NCBI GenBank assembly: GCA_000320545.1
Contig: ADNK01003483.1
Span: 30,001 to 94,000 of the forward strand
Length of the DNA stretch: 64,000 nt
From: Bigelowiella natans CCMP2755
Taxonomy: Eukaryota > Cercozoa > Chlorarachniophyceae
Direction of reading: 5' to 3'
The number at the start of each line of letters is the position of its first letter. Within the stretch, counting starts at the first letter, position 1. Below the pieces are notes generated by a model, which saw nothing but the letters and a program-made list of their open reading frames with translations, was not told where the DNA came from and did not search any database. Shown piece by piece: positions 1 through 12,581 of the stretch. A program made the position numbers and the translations under genes.

Positions 1-480
1 ATGATGGTGATGATAATGCACGTTTGCGGTAGTCGTCTCTTGCGAAGGTATGTATCTGATGAGGGGAATAAGGAAGGAACAAAACGATTAAATTCTGTTA
101 TGATGTCATAACAACCGCACGATTATGAGGAGGAGAAGGAGGAGGGGGGGGAGGAGGAGGAGGAGAGGAAAGAGAGAATTTTTGTCAGAGCACATTAATA
201 GCCTTATCCTTCTAGCTAAAGGTAGCGGCACAAACAGTACTGAAATTGATTTATAGAAGAAAATGAAGAAGCAGCATGTGTCATGATGGTCATTTTGTGT
301 TTTTACCTTGTTACAGCTAAGACACTTGGTATTTGTTGGGTATTGAGTATGCTATTATTAGTACTACTACTACTACTACTACTAGGAGGAGGAGTAGTAC
401 TCAAAGGAGGAGGGGGAGGAGGAGGAGAGCTGCTATTTACATTTGTAGTAGTAGTAGTAGTAGTTGTTGTTGTTGTAGCG

Positions 481-513
<33 letters not shown>
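1..513. repeat. Triplet-repeat-rich sequence 3' of the TBC gene
   Basis: This stretch contains GGA/GGAGG runs near 128-172, TAC runs near 361-384, GGA near 385-428 and GTA runs near 446-520. Open frames cross it in several registers on both strands, as expected when pure triplet repeats lack stop codons, so I call no gene. It lies just downstream of the stop of the minus-strand TBC gene and may include its 3' untranslated region. Confidence 0.6.
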
Positions 514-1730
514 TCATTCCCACAGACAAAAGCAGCTTCCGTGTAGTAGTTGTTCTTTCGCATAATTTCTGAAATTGGCCTTGCTGCAGCAGCAGCAGCA
601 GCTTTCTTTTCCCTCGATATCTCTCCTCTTTTCTTCCTCTCCTCCTCCTCCTCCTCCTCCTCCTCCTCCTCCTCCTCCTCCCACTTCTTCTACTTCAGCC
701 CCATCGTGTTCTCTAACCTTTTTTACTAGCACATCTCTAATATTGTGAGTCCCATTCCCACGTTCATCATCGTCATTATCGTCGTCGTGATTATGATTGT
801 GGTTATCATTGCCATTGTCTAAGGTTTTTTTCTCCTTCATGTCCCTACTGCTACTACTAGTTGCGGTAGTAATAGCTGTTGTAGAAATCTTGTGTAGCTG
901 TTTAGATTGATTGTTTGGTGCTGCAATGTGGTCATTATCATCATCATCATCATCATCATCATCATCTTTCTTAGCAGCTGCCCATCCCTCCATCATAGTG
1001 TCCAAATTGCCCCTTGAAGAATGATGATGATGATGATGATGATGATGATACGCATTGATGTCATTAGTAGATACACCAGTACTAGTAGTAGATGTGGTAG
1101 CAGCAGTAGTAGTACTGATGGTGCCAACTCTACTACTACTACTACTACTACTACTACAACAACTACTACTACCCAGCTTCTCCTTCTTCTTCTTCCTTTG
1201 CCCTCCTCCTCCTCCTCCTCCTCCTCCTCCTCCTCCTCTTCCTTCCCCTCCCCCACCATTTAGAGTAGCATTAATGATACACATAGCAGTGGAAAAAAGG
1301 GCGGTGTCACGCGCTGCTGCATTCCTTTGAACAAGAAGTCCTCTTCTTCCTCCTCCTCCTCCTTTTCTCCCCGATGATGATGATGATGATGAGCTTCCAT
1401 TATTTCCATTATCTGAAGAAGCTACAACATACAAAGACGACCTCTCCCCAGCAAAGACACAATCAAGCACAATCTGAATACAACAAACAATTGACGAATG
1501 ACCGCATAACATTCGCCATGACCATGACGACAAGGAAGAGGATGAGGAGGAGGAGGAGGAGGAGGAGGAGGAGAGGTATTAAGACGTCAGAGATCTATGA
1601 ATGAGGCTTTGGAAAATAAAACAATAATAATAATATGCTATGGTTGTAGCGATGGTGGTGAAAATAGTATTTGATGATGCATAGCAGCAGGTCTTTCTTT
1701 TTCCATTAATAATAGTAGTTGTCATCTCTC

Positions 1731-1769
<39 letters not shown>

Positions 1770-2037
1770 ACAATGGGAAACCACATAAATAGGTACAATA
1801 CCCTCATCATCATCATCATCATCATCATAGAACACCAACCTTCCTTATTATTGGATGACGATATTTTTGATGATATAGGTATGATTTATGTAGAATATAG
1901 CTCGTATATCTTACCAGTGTACTCTGTAGATTGAGTTGTGTTACAAACATCAGGACTAACCACGTACTGCCCAATACGTCACCAACAACCTGTAGTAGTA
2001 GTAGTAGTAGTAATAATAATAAAAGCATGATGATATC

Positions 2038-2072
<35 letters not shown>

Positions 2073-2379
2073 AATGATGCTACCTGACGTAGGCTGAAAC
2101 CATTTCCATCCTTCGTATCACCAAGACCTGGCCATTGCAATTCAACCATATCTACAAGAGCCACACTGTCGATTCCTTCAGTAGTAAGTAGTACACATTC
2201 ATCAAAATTTCATAACAACAACGACAACAATAACAATACAACAAGAAATTGTCAAGAACAACGGGTAGCAAGAAAGTAATCAGTAGGTAAAAAGGAAGAG
2301 AAGCATTCAGCGTATACATGATGAAATGGATGCTGCGACGACAATGATGATTGATGACGAGATGTGAATTTGGTCAAGA

Positions 2380-2418
<39 letters not shown>

Positions 2419-2717
2419 TGTGTACACCAACCAACGACGATCTAACTCCACCCTCCTCGACTCCCCCTCCTCCCCCATCACTTCTTGTTCTTCTATCTAT
2501 CATAGACTCACTGAGGCCATTTAAGCTGCCAGGTCTTCTTGAATAGAAGTCCCTTATCCTGCATTTCAGCATGGCATTCATTGTCCAAAAGGCCTCTGCT
2601 TCTGGTAACACTGCAAGGAGAATAAAAGCACAGGTAGTTGAGGCCTTGTGTATATCCAATATGAGAGTTTCTTTGACAAAACGCTGCCAGCACACGCCTC
2701 ATTTTAGAGGTCACTTC

Positions 2718-2763
<46 letters not shown>

Positions 2764-3134
2764 CATTCATTATCATAACAACATCAGACAAGATCTCCCT
2801 TCATTATTTGGCACATAGCAAGGATACAGAGTGGATGGTGATGATGAGCATGACAAGAAGAAGATGGCGAAGACGACTATGGTTTGAAAGAAATAATGGG
2901 CGAATGAGAAGATGATGGGCTGCTGCATTAGAAGTTTATATAAATATATATAAATATATATAAATATGTAATTGTAGAGGCAGAAGAAGAGATAGAAATA
3001 CTCCAAGACAATTATTTGTAGAGGCAGGAGAAGAGAACAGATATTTAGATGATGTTGCTTGATCATCGATTTTCTTATAATGACAAAGCTGCTCTCCTCC
3101 CCCTCCTCCTCCTCCTCCTCCTCCTTCTTCTTCT

Positions 3135-3176
<42 letters not shown>

Positions 3177-3720
3177 GCCTCTACATACACCTTACCTCGG
3201 TGTCCATGTGAGAGAGGAACTTCCTAGCGGCATCACCCTTAAATGTTGTTGATTTGGTTCTTACCTAGTTGTACAAACGACAACCCAACCAACCACCACC
3301 CCAACATCACAACAAACAGTCAAACAAACATTATTGAATGTGATATATAACCGATGTACAACCACCACCACCTTGTGCACACTACTAAAGCAGCAGCAGC
3401 AGCAGCATAGCTTCCTAAAGCTGTGCTAGCGACAAGAAAAACAACTGCAAGCTAGAAACCAACGCAACCACACAAGCGACGATCAAGCTGCGGCATAACC
3501 GATCATCACCATTATCATCATCATCATCATCATCATCATGCCATATCTGGTGACGTTGTTATTAGGCCGTACTTCTACTGCTACTACTACTACTACTGCT
3601 GCTGGTACCAAATCACGATCGATTTGTATGATTGTATCTGCTATGAATTCCTTCGGTTGTCCCACATAATCGTCGTAGCTGATACCAAGAGAATGCGCTT
3701 TCCGGCGAAGCTCAGATGCC

Positions 3721-3753
<33 letters not shown>

Positions 3754-3898
3754 GCCAGTAGTAGTTATTATATTCATTGATTCATCAGAGTTCGGTACCA
3801 ATCAAACTGATAATAATAATAATACCAATAGTAACTACACTACTACATCTACAACAATAAATAATAAGAATACATCCATTCCTTGCCACATTATAATT

Positions 3899-3939
<41 letters not shown>

Positions 3940-4145
3940 CTATGACTACTACTACTACGACTACTACTATTACTACTAGCACTACTAGTACAACCCCAGA
4001 ACTTTCAAGCCATCGTTTACCAAGCTTTCTGCTATGGACATCGAGAGGAACCCTCACTCCACGAACAACTTCCAGGAATAAACTACGTGCAGCCCTATGC
4101 CTTGCAATCACATCTGATACCATAAGCTTGACATCATCCTCCTAA
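514..4145 (-). CDS. TBC-domain Rab GTPase-activating protein, multi-exon, N-terminus not fixed
   Basis: TBC proteins speed GTP hydrolysis by Rab GTPases in membrane traffic. Exons descending: about 4143-3990 (holds GKRWLESSG), 3715-3609 (ends IIQIDRDL), 3240-3199 (AARKFLSHMDTE), 2716-2516 (RRVLAAFCQRN, IGYTQGLNYL, then AFILLAVLPEAEAFW), 2180-2085 (VALVDMVELQWPGL), 1995-1919 (STWLVLMFVTQLNLQSTL) and 1473-514 (IVLDCVFAGER, then ALFSTAMCIINATL). YTQGLNYL matches the family's glutamine-finger motif (YxQG), IDRDL matches the usual arginine-finger segment, whose Arg would fall at an exon junction I did not resolve, and DCVFAGER matches the family's D-x-x-F-x-x-G segment. Splice phases agree from 2516 onward. 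Two oddities: QGLNYL and AFILL are in different frames with no intron possible between them, and the last exon is largely homopolymer tracts (Gly, Ser, His, Asp). A TBC identity is secure; an intact product is not. Confidence 0.8.
600..1580. repeat. Cluster of triplet microsatellites overlapping the last TBC exon
   Basis: On the plus strand there are TCC (about 640-680), ATC (937-966), GAT (1021-1048), ACT (1131-1156), TCC (1202-1240), GAT (1374-1391) and GGA (1540-1572) runs. Read on the minus strand in the TBC frame they give Gly, Asp, His, Ser, Gly and Ser tracts with no stop across 319 codons. The segments coding ordinary sequence, such as 1270-1325 and 1430-1473, fit the TBC C-terminal half, so the repeats sit inside a coding exon. 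Confidence 0.7.
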
Positions 4146-4148
4146 TTT

Positions 4149-4184
<36 letters not shown>

Positions 4185-4247
4185 CCATAGAAGAATAAGG
4201 AGGAGGATAACAATGTTTATGGTGCACACACTATACAACAACACAAT

Positions 4248-4286
<39 letters not shown>

Positions 4287-4485
4287 ATTTTAATATATGT
4301 TGAATAACATCACGTAGTCATATGTGCAAAAGCATAGTCAATTACATACAAATATGCATGCAAATATACACACAAATATGCGGATGCAAGTATGGGTAGC
4401 AAGTAGTATTTTCATCTCTTCTGCACTATGACAGAATTCAATAACAATGAATATATTGACAACATTGTGTGGATAGTAAGTAGTA

Positions 4486-5128
4486 TTAGTTGTAGTAGTC
4501 ATAGTGATCCTTATAACCTCTCGTGGCGCAATATACAATAATAGCATTAATGACAATGATGATGAGAGCCAAAAGCATCATCATATACGAGTATCCCATT
4601 GATGGTACTCTGATCAGTATTGCATGCATTTGGCAGGTAGAGCAACTACTATTTCTTACTACCTTCAATAGAACAGAACATCGGCTCATTAACTCTCCTT
4701 GATTTTTGGTTACTCTCGCAACCCATATCACTGCAGAGGGGTAGCGCTCTTTCAAATCACCATTGTCATCATCCGATAACAATGAGCTTTCCTTTCGTCG
4801 TTTTCGCCAATAACCTATATCATCACTTTCTTCGTTATTTTTGTTTACTGAGCACCGGATTTTTTCCCGTGGCTTCAAAGAACAACTTCCTAGTAACTTC
4901 GACTGCGAAGGGAAGGAGGACCAAATAAGTATATCTCTAATGAAAATCATGCGTCGTTCAAAATATCTTCACAAAAGAGAGCAGATTCCACGTGGAATGT
5001 TTCGCAGCAGGCACATGTGATTATTTTAACAACCAATAACCAACCTTGTGACGAATTTCGGCCTCTACTGTCTGCTCCAAATCGTTTTCGAGGGTTACTA
5101 CTGTTGTTGTGATAGCAGATGTCCCCAT
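4486..5128 (-). CDS. Small predicted single-pass membrane protein, or the N-terminal exons of the TBC gene
   Basis: I do not recognise this gene. Exon 1 (5128-5045) starts with a clear ATG (MGTSAITTTVVTLENDLEQT) and ends at a GT donor. A second exon opens near 4905 after a pyrimidine-rich CAG acceptor, with a polar, Lys/Arg-rich stretch around KREESSLL-type sequence. The open frame runs to a stop at 4486 through a Cys pair (CSTC) and a strongly hydrophobic segment (MMMLLALIIIVINAIIVYCA) near the C-terminus. Alternatively a GT donor near 4715 splices out the hydrophobic part and joins exon 2 to the TBC exons starting at 4143; both readings are open. A transcript would settle it. Confidence 0.4.
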
Positions 5129-5234
5129 GCTACTGGAAGTAACTTGTAGTACTCGTAAAAAATTTAACTTGTAACCAATCTTCCCATGGTACTGGTATCA
5201 AAGGAGTGTGTGTATCATCCTTGCGAGTTGGATC

Positions 5235-5306
<72 letters not shown>

Positions 5307-6683
5307 CTGAGCCACCATTATTCGAAAAAAGATAGAGTTGGAATATATATACTATATATAATATAATATTTATATCATATTTCTGAGTCACCATTATCCG
5401 AAAAATTATAGATATCTCGAATATAAGAAATAGGAAAGGGGTTTGGTGCATTCTTCACTTCTACAATGTGAGGATGCTTCTACTGGTGTAATTATTTAAC
5501 GATAAACGAACAATCAATCAGCCAGAAAATAATGAGCATCCTTGTTTGAACAAACATATGATCATGTGCATCATCATCATCATCATCATCATGACCACCA
5601 TCATCATCATCATCATCATCAACCATTAACCCGATTCGATCGATGTTAGGAAGATCCCTCCTTCTATTGATACTTCATAGGTCTTTTGATGAAGTATTTA
5701 TGTGCATATGATTGATGGGTTTGACTAGCAAAGATTCTCTGTGTTCCAGATCACCAAGGATGACCTGGAATTTTGCAATAAGACATCAGGATCAGTATTG
5801 TCGGTTAAGACTTTTCATGTTTTCCACTAAATGCTGCATTCCCAGATGTCTCCTCCTTTTTTTGCCTTATTTAATTGCGGGGATATTGAAAAGTAAAAAC
5901 TCCGATATCTGAGAACGAGAAGGATTCGAGAACTGAAAATCGTGGAGCTTTTTGTGTTTTTCTGTGGCGCATAGGTTATAAAAAGGACTAAATTAAACGG
6001 CATGTTACACCACAAAAGAAAAGGTTCAAATACAAGGCGATTTTTTCTCTAGTTGGACCATAGAAAAACAAATTAGGGATAGAAAACGCAACACCAGCAA
6101 TTGCGCAAATATGAAAGTGTTTCAGTCTTATAAAAAATTACTTATGACTAAATTCATTGACAAATATTGATTTATGATCTCTAATTTTCTGTCGTATAAA
6201 TTAAATATATTGAAAATCACTATGTTTATATTTTCCGAAAGCTCCTCTTTTGGGCTTGTCTGATCATTATTCTCTCGCTCTCCGTCTCTACTCAGACAGA
6301 AATCTCGGTTGTGTAGATGATAAATGACGTCCATTCAACGTAGAAGACAATGATAATTTGGAATATTGTTGCGAAACACTTGACATTTTATCTCTAAATC
6401 TTTCTGTAAACGCATTTAAAGGAACGGGAGAGCTAGTTTGTTTAAGTAAGGCCGCCATTCCCCCACGCTTTGCCTCTACCTTTTCTCTCCTAGTGAAACG
6501 ACTAATCTACTCCCGTTCTTATATAGAATTATGCATTAATGTGTAATGCTTGTTGTGCCTCACCTATGTTTTTATGGAAATAAGTCAACCAAACCTAATT
6601 CTATCTAATCATTGTTCAGGTCAGGAGACTAAACGAACTATTAGATAGCCACAAGCAAAGGCAGATTAAACTACAAAACGAAC
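5129..6683. other. Divergent intergenic region between the minus-strand gene and NAC beta
   Basis: The region is AT-rich. It contains a long TA run followed by a T run (5238-5306), a partly repeated segment around a TCTGAGCCACCATTA-like word at 5307 and 5382, and ATC runs at 5572-5622. No exon-like frame with good splice signals was seen. It must hold the promoters of both flanking genes, but no TATA box or motif could be assigned. Confidence 0.5.
5238..5306. repeat. TA microsatellite joined to a T homopolymer
   Basis: About 50 bases of alternating TA run straight into about 18 T residues, in the divergent spacer. Confidence 0.9.
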
Positions 6684-7181
6684 ATGCCGTTCAACCCTGA
6701 TAAACTAAAGAGGCTAACATCCAAGTCCAACTCAGTTCGGATTGGAGGAAAAGGCTCAATCAGAAGGAGGAGGAAAACTATAAGGAAGAATCTCTCGCAT
6801 GACGATAAACGCCTTACCAACACCCTTAAGCGCCTAAACGTGAGAGATATCCCTGCCATTGAGGAAGTTAACCTTTTCAAGGATGATGGTACAGTGATCC
6901 ACTTCGCCTCTCCTAAGGTCCAGGCGTCCATCGCAGCCAACACCTATGTAGTGAGCGGAAATGCAGAGAACAAAAAGCTTCAAGAACTTCTTCCTGGAAT
7001 CATCAGCCAGCTTGGCCCTGACAACCTCGAACATCTTAAGAAAATATATTCGTCATACTCGAATGAAGCGCCTGAAAACAAAGGAGACGACGAAGATGAC
7101 GACGTTCCTGTGCTCGAACAGAATTTCGAGGACGCTACTAAGGAGGACGGGGACGATGACGATCTCCCCGAGCTTGTTTAA
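6684..7181 (+). CDS. Nascent polypeptide-associated complex subunit beta (BTF3-like)
   Basis: This 165-residue protein is the beta subunit of the NAC heterodimer, which binds ribosomes near the exit tunnel and shields emerging chains. It starts MPFNPDKLKRL. A basic ribosome-binding stretch follows (GGKGSIRRRRKTIRKN, about residues 22-37). The NAC core comes next: IPAIEEVNLFKDDG, VIHFASPKVQASIAANTYVV and LLPGIISQLGPDNLEHLKK. The tail is acidic (DDDDLPELV), and the length matches the family. It is a single uninterrupted exon, unusual in this window, with more balanced codon use than its neighbours. A 5' untranslated intron is possible. Identity is very secure. Confidence 0.97.
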   Translation: MPFNPDKLKRLTSKSNSVRIGGKGSIRRRRKTIRKNLSHDDKRLTNTLKRLNVRDIPAIEEVNLFKDDGTVIHFASPKVQASIAANTYVVSGNAENKKLQELLPGIISQLGPDNLEHLKKIYSSYSNEAPENKGDDEDDDVPVLEQNFEDATKEDGDDDDLPELV

Positions 7182-7750
7182 GTGCTGGAAAAATAGGAAA
7201 TCATTGGGGATCAATTCTCGATCTATCTGCCCCAAGTCGAGTCTTTGTGGGCGGTGCGGGAGAGAGTGCCGCATTGATGCACTGGCGTTACCATGAATTT
7301 GGCATGCGTTGTATCGTGAGAATATGTTAGCCACCACAAACTATACGCATATGCCTGCCGGTCAGGCCCTAGGCCGTTAGCTATGTACATAGCATCCTTC
7401 ACCACTTATGTAGTCATTCCATCCATTAACTTTATCACGAACCTGGCATTGTCCACATTCATTAGTGGAAACTACTTCCATCAAAACTTCATGCATGCGC
7501 AGCACCTAACCTCCTAATTAAGTACGGTTCTACATCTAAAAAGTGGATATAGATAAGATTGAGAGACATATGGTGGGTAGACGGTGAGTTTTACTCTCTA
7601 CAAGGTACCGAGGTCAAAACATTAACGAAGATTTTCAGTCTTCTCTCTCTGTCTCTATCTCTATCTCTATCTCTATCTTCTTCTCTTTCTCTTCACACAA
7701 AATACACATTCTCACATCGATAAGATCTGTCTAGATTCACAATGATGTTC
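7182..7750. other. NAC beta 3' flank
   Basis: Ordinary mixed-composition sequence holding the 3' untranslated region. A TCTATC/CTCT-type repeat lies at about 7640-7695. No coding exon was seen. Confidence 0.4.
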
Positions 7751-10700
7751 ATTGTTGCAGCATGTGCGTTCACATGGACCATGTAGGTCGGTGTGTTTGT
7801 GTGCGCATGCACAATAACTGTGTCAAATGTGCAACGAATGGCATGAATTTTCAATTGAGGGTCATTGAGCACACACCTGCGCGCCCAGGTGTGTGCTTTT
7901 TGCGTGCGTGTGCTGAAACTTCGCACGTCCATGAAGCCAGTGTGCACACACCCTCATGAGCTTGCAAAACTTGTGGCACGCAAATGCAAATGCGCTACAC
8001 AAGTCCGTCAAACCCGGCAACGACGGGGTTGTGAACAGTGCAGCGATTTGCGACGCGCTTTGAAGCAGCAGGCAGTTGCAGTTGGTCAAAGAAAAGTCAT
8101 CAGAACTTGTCCGATGGCCAAACCTCAAAAAATGACCGAAATGTTGACCAAAATGTCCATTTTCAAGGCCTCAGTGAGCGCGCAAAGTGTGAAAATTCAC
8201 ACCCGTTGTGCAGCGGATGCACGCTGCGCGTTTGTTCTCTGCCACATTTTGAATGCTTTTGCGTGTGCGTTTGACCAAGTGTGACATGCACGAAAAATTT
8301 CAAAGAAATGCGAGCAAATCCAATGTCCATTGCATCGCATGACGCGCTCATTGGTCGCGCGCAAAAGCTTCCAAATGCACATTCTGGCGATTCGTTGCAG
8401 GTTTGACGGACTTGTGCAGCGTGTTCAAAAGTGGCAAGAATTTTTCAATTTTCGCCCGCTGGCAGGCGTTGAAAAGTGAGGTTTTCAAGCCAAATTCGAA
8501 AAAAAATCAAACTTGAACCTCAAACAGGCTCCAGTGTGCTTCCGATGTCCAATTGCAACGATTGAGCGCGCCAGGCCGCACGCGCAAAGCACGGTTTGTT
8601 CAAAACCCACTCGTCACCGGGATTGACACAGTTGTGCAAGACAGTGCGCGCACGTTGTGTGCACAAGTGGCACCAAGTGGCAGCATGGGCGAGCTGCGTG
8701 TTGTGTCCGCATCACAATGTCACCACACGACCAACGAACGCGACGTTCACGCATTTCTGCTGAACCAGCAAAGCAAGGCGTGGCAGAACAGTCAACACCA
8801 CGCGTGCTGCTAGCTAGCTAGGCCAGCGTGTGTGAGAGACACGTGCTGGTTTGCCATCACCATTGTCATCCACGTGCATGTCGTGTGTGCTGGCTGATGA
8901 TGATGCGTCATCCGATCCTCCACAAAAACAACCACCACCTAGCTGGGGCACAGGCGGCACAACAGAAATCCACAGACACCTCCAGACCTGTCCGCCCAAT
9001 GCTTGCTAGCTCAGCTTGCATGTCAGCAGTTTGTTTCACCAGCGCGAGCGCCCCTCGTCTGCGTTCAAGCAAACACGTTGATCTGGTAGACGTGTGTGCG
9101 TGCGCATGTTTTCACACGCACGCCAATCAAACCTCGTGCCAGTGCAGCTCAGAGCTGCAGCCACATCGTCGCATGGCTGTGCGCGAAAAATGAATGCACA
9201 GGCAATGCTGGAACCAGGCTGGCAGGAATGCCAGAATGATCGATGCATGCAGAGCACTGCCAGACTGGCTAGCTGGATCGTGTGGCGCTGCACTGGAAAG
9301 TTCCAGACTGGCAGAGCCAGAGAGTCATGCTGTGCTCTGCACGCAATCTGAGCAACAGACTGTCGCACCGTGCAGTTGCACATGGCGCCAAACAACGTGC
9401 ATGCGAATGGCAAGCTGCCGGGGTCGATGGCGAGCTGCCTTGAGGGCTAGCTCCCGAAATGGGATTGATCGTGATTGCAATGCTGGAATGGCTAGCTGCC
9501 TTGATGGCCAGGTGCCATGCGAGTTGTTGGATGTGCCTCGGGAGCAGAAGCCTGCATCAGGATCAGAGGAGAGACAGTCAGTTGACGAATGACAATGACA
9601 CAGTGCATTGCATGTCCATCATTGACAATGACAATGACAACAACGACAATGGTCGCCATTGGGAAACGAACAAGTGAACAAAGAAATGGTGGTGTTGATG
9701 GCAGTCGAGACACTGGCATCAAGTGTGAACAAGGAAGAGGACGACAGCCACACCTTGCGTGAAAACACGAACCCAACCATCGTGCGTGCACGTGACTGAT
9801 TGGCGCACTTGACTTGCGTTCTCACGCCTTGGGCACGCTAGCACGACAAGCAGAGGGCTGCGAAGTCAGTGAACCAAGCAAACAAACGTGCAAACGTGGA
9901 GTCTTGTCGGTGGAGGCAGGAGCAAAACGGAATCACAGGCAGGAGCAACGACGCCAAGGAGGTGTCGGTGCAGGGCTGCAGGGCGGCGACACCAGGGAGG
10001 TGTCGGTGCTGGGCACGAAGGGCAAGAGAGGCGCGGTGTCTTGGGGTGCACGTTGCCTGATGGGTTGGTGTTGCAGACGTGGTTCTGGCATTCGTGATTG
10101 TTGAGTTGACAAGGGGAAAGGTTTCAGATTGAAACTGAGAAACACCGGCGACGGCGCCGGTGACGTGAGACGTGAGCCGCCTGCACTTTGGGTGTCATTG
10201 GGATTGACACCGTGTTTTTTTGATGTTCAATGGTGTTCATTGAAAGGTCATTTTTCCGTTCATTGTTTCCTGCTTGCGTGCGTGTGCGAGCGCGGCGCAC
10301 CAGGCAGCACGCACACCAGCTAGACCAGCGTGATGCTTGCAAGCACACACACATTGCACACCTCCAGATCTGGAGATTTGCACGTCCAGCTAGCTCTGGA
10401 GCTAGCTAGCTGCACGGACGTGCTGGCCACACCCAGCTGGCCAGCTCCAGAGCCAGCGACCAGTGGGCACACCCAGACACAGTGGACACCACTGGACTGG
10501 CACGTGATGTCGCTCATCACCCAGTCATGGACATCATCTGTGGTCACTGGGTCATGTCCACGATGTCCATGCACTGCTAGCTAGCTGGACAAGCTAGCAA
10601 GTCCATTGCACACATCTCTGGATCTCTGAACCTGTTCACCGTCACATCAACAGCTAGCTCTGGAGCTGGGTCATGCTGCAATGTCCACTGGTCTAACTCT

Positions 10701-11400
10701 GGAGCTAGCCAGGTGTGATGAAAGCACGATGAACCTGACGCATCGATTCATTGATCAGAACAAGAGAATCAAGGCAGCCCAGCAGCGCACTGGTCAGCTA
10801 GCTGTCTAGCTGTCCAGCTAGCTAGCTAGCTGAATTGCAGCCTTCTTGCAAACTTCACCGCCAGTGCAACTCTGACCAACTAGGTGAGCGCTTTTCTCAA
10901 CGGGGAACACCAGCTAGCCAGAACAGTTCAGCTCGATCGAGCCACGTGCATGCTGGTGCCCGAACAATTGATGCACGCTTTTGTGCGCACTCCAGCACTG
11001 CTAGACTGCCACAGCCTTTCGCATCAATTTTGGAATTGGCGCTAGCGAAAGCAATTGTGGACAACGTGACATGATGTGCATGCTGGCATGCAACACACAT
11101 CACATTGCTATGTCCATCATGCTAGCATGGCAGGAAGGAGATGGTGACCCAGAAACTAGAAGCGCCCTTCTAGCTTTGTCGCGTGCCACAAACCGCCATG
11201 CTTCGCGGGGCTGCGGCGCCGTGGATTCTAGGCATGGGGAATCGAAATGGACTTGAATTTTTGGCATGGCTAGCTAGATGATGACTGCGACATCTCAACA
11301 ACTTGTTTCTCGCCCTGTGTAGAGACATGTCATCATGCACAATGACTTTCATCTCACTGGTTACATCTAGACATGCTTGCATGCATTGTGCCCATGGGCT
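7750..11400. repeat. Island 1: CTAG / GCATGC palindrome-rich DNA in a convergent gap
   Basis: Composition changes sharply here. The sequence is richer in G and C, almost free of the microsatellites that fill the rest of the window, and full of words such as GCTAGCTAGC, TGCATG, CATGCATG, CGTGCACG, CAGCTAGC and ACGTGC. CTAG is densest at 10310-10840. Many ORFs of 60-130 codons open on both strands, but they overlap each other, show no domain and are Cys/His/Arg-rich by composition. I call none as genes. The island lies between the 3' ends of NAC beta (+) and the 12582 gene (-). Confidence 0.75.
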
Positions 11401-12581
11401 ATCACTTATAGCTTAATTAGTCACATATTTCTTTCCAAATACTTTCCTGAACATCTGATGCATTTTACGATCATCCCTCATTGATTGAGGAAGAAGTACG
11501 ACCTGCATGGCAAACCATTTATATTTTGGCAAGTAAGGGTTTTACTTCGATCTAGTTCTGAAAAGATTCTTTACCACGCCCCGCCAATGCTCAGGCAGAT
11601 AACGACACGTAAACGTTTAACAAGAACATGATATCAAAAAATTTAGTAGTGCGACCTCTCCATTCAAAATGGCTGCTTGTACATTCGAACGTGCCGCTAT
11701 CATGTACTGAGAAATATTCTTTCAGAAATGCAAACGCTATCGAACAATGATTTTAAATCGAGTTGCCTGTATTGTGTTGGTCATTGCCACTTTTTTGAAT
11801 CGGTTGTATAGTGTATTTGAAGACCTAGTTTTTAGAAATGTATCATTTAAATGCTGTAGAATTCATCTGATTTCTCACCAATTGTTGATCTCCAATACAT
11901 TTTTGGCAAATTCCATTGGATACCTAAACAAATTATCATGATTCATTTACATCCAAATTTATTATTTCAATTTATGATACTACCCTTTAGCGTTTCTTGT
12001 AAAATCTACTGTATACGAACTGTCACTTCCACATCTAAACAGCAAAAGAATGAAGCAACACTATGAAACGTTTCAAATTCAGCATATACGATCAACTTAC
12101 GTGCTCCTTTTTACACCCTCTACTCCCAATTCTGGATGGGGACTCAGATTAAATAGCAAAGGTTTCCACTAATTCGACAACCAAAAGGATTTTCCCATTT
12201 TATGCGATTAACAATACCAAGCAAATATCAGATGAAAGCTACCTTTGGTCGGCTTTTCTTTTTTGAATAGCTTTGACGTAGCAACAATACTTGGATCGAT
12301 TCACTAGTCATGAGGATATCCACCGGTGAATCTTGATATTCCTCGTGTTTAGCGTTTACATAGAATCTAATATATATGTACGATGCTAAGTGACATTTTT
12401 CTTTTTTACTTTCTTAATGACGAAAACATACTCCGAACACCTTAACTCTGCCTTAGCGACACACTTAGTTCCTTGGTATTTTCTTAGCAAAGATATGACA
12501 GTGCTGTATTCTCCTGCCTGCGTGAATGAGAATCTAAGAAATGTCGAATACAACTGTGTTCAAAGGACCTCGCTGAAGATG
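11401..12581. other. AT-rich 3' flank of the 12582 gene
   Basis: AT-rich sequence without strong repeats. The short ORFs here (11747-11941 and 12390-12746) lack splice context or recognisable sequence. It probably holds the 3' untranslated region of the minus-strand gene that ends at 12582. Confidence 0.4.

Noticed and set aside
283-572. Overlapping ORFs on both strands rich in Val, Thr, Ser or Gly
   Set aside because: They are readings of GTA, TAC and GGA repeats; pure triplet repeats have no stops, so the open frames carry no information.
5572-5622. Short ATC runs with spacers, possible array
   Set aside because: Simple microsatellites with no constant repeat-spacer structure; not a CRISPR array.
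7762-10104. Many ORFs of 60-139 codons in island 1
   Set aside because: They overlap on both strands, show no domain or splice context, and reflect low stop-codon density in GC-richer palindromic DNA.
10310-10840. Possible centromere or integrase attachment site from dense CTAG words
   Set aside because: No regular period, no long perfect inverted repeat and no nearby recombinase; kept only as part of the island finding.
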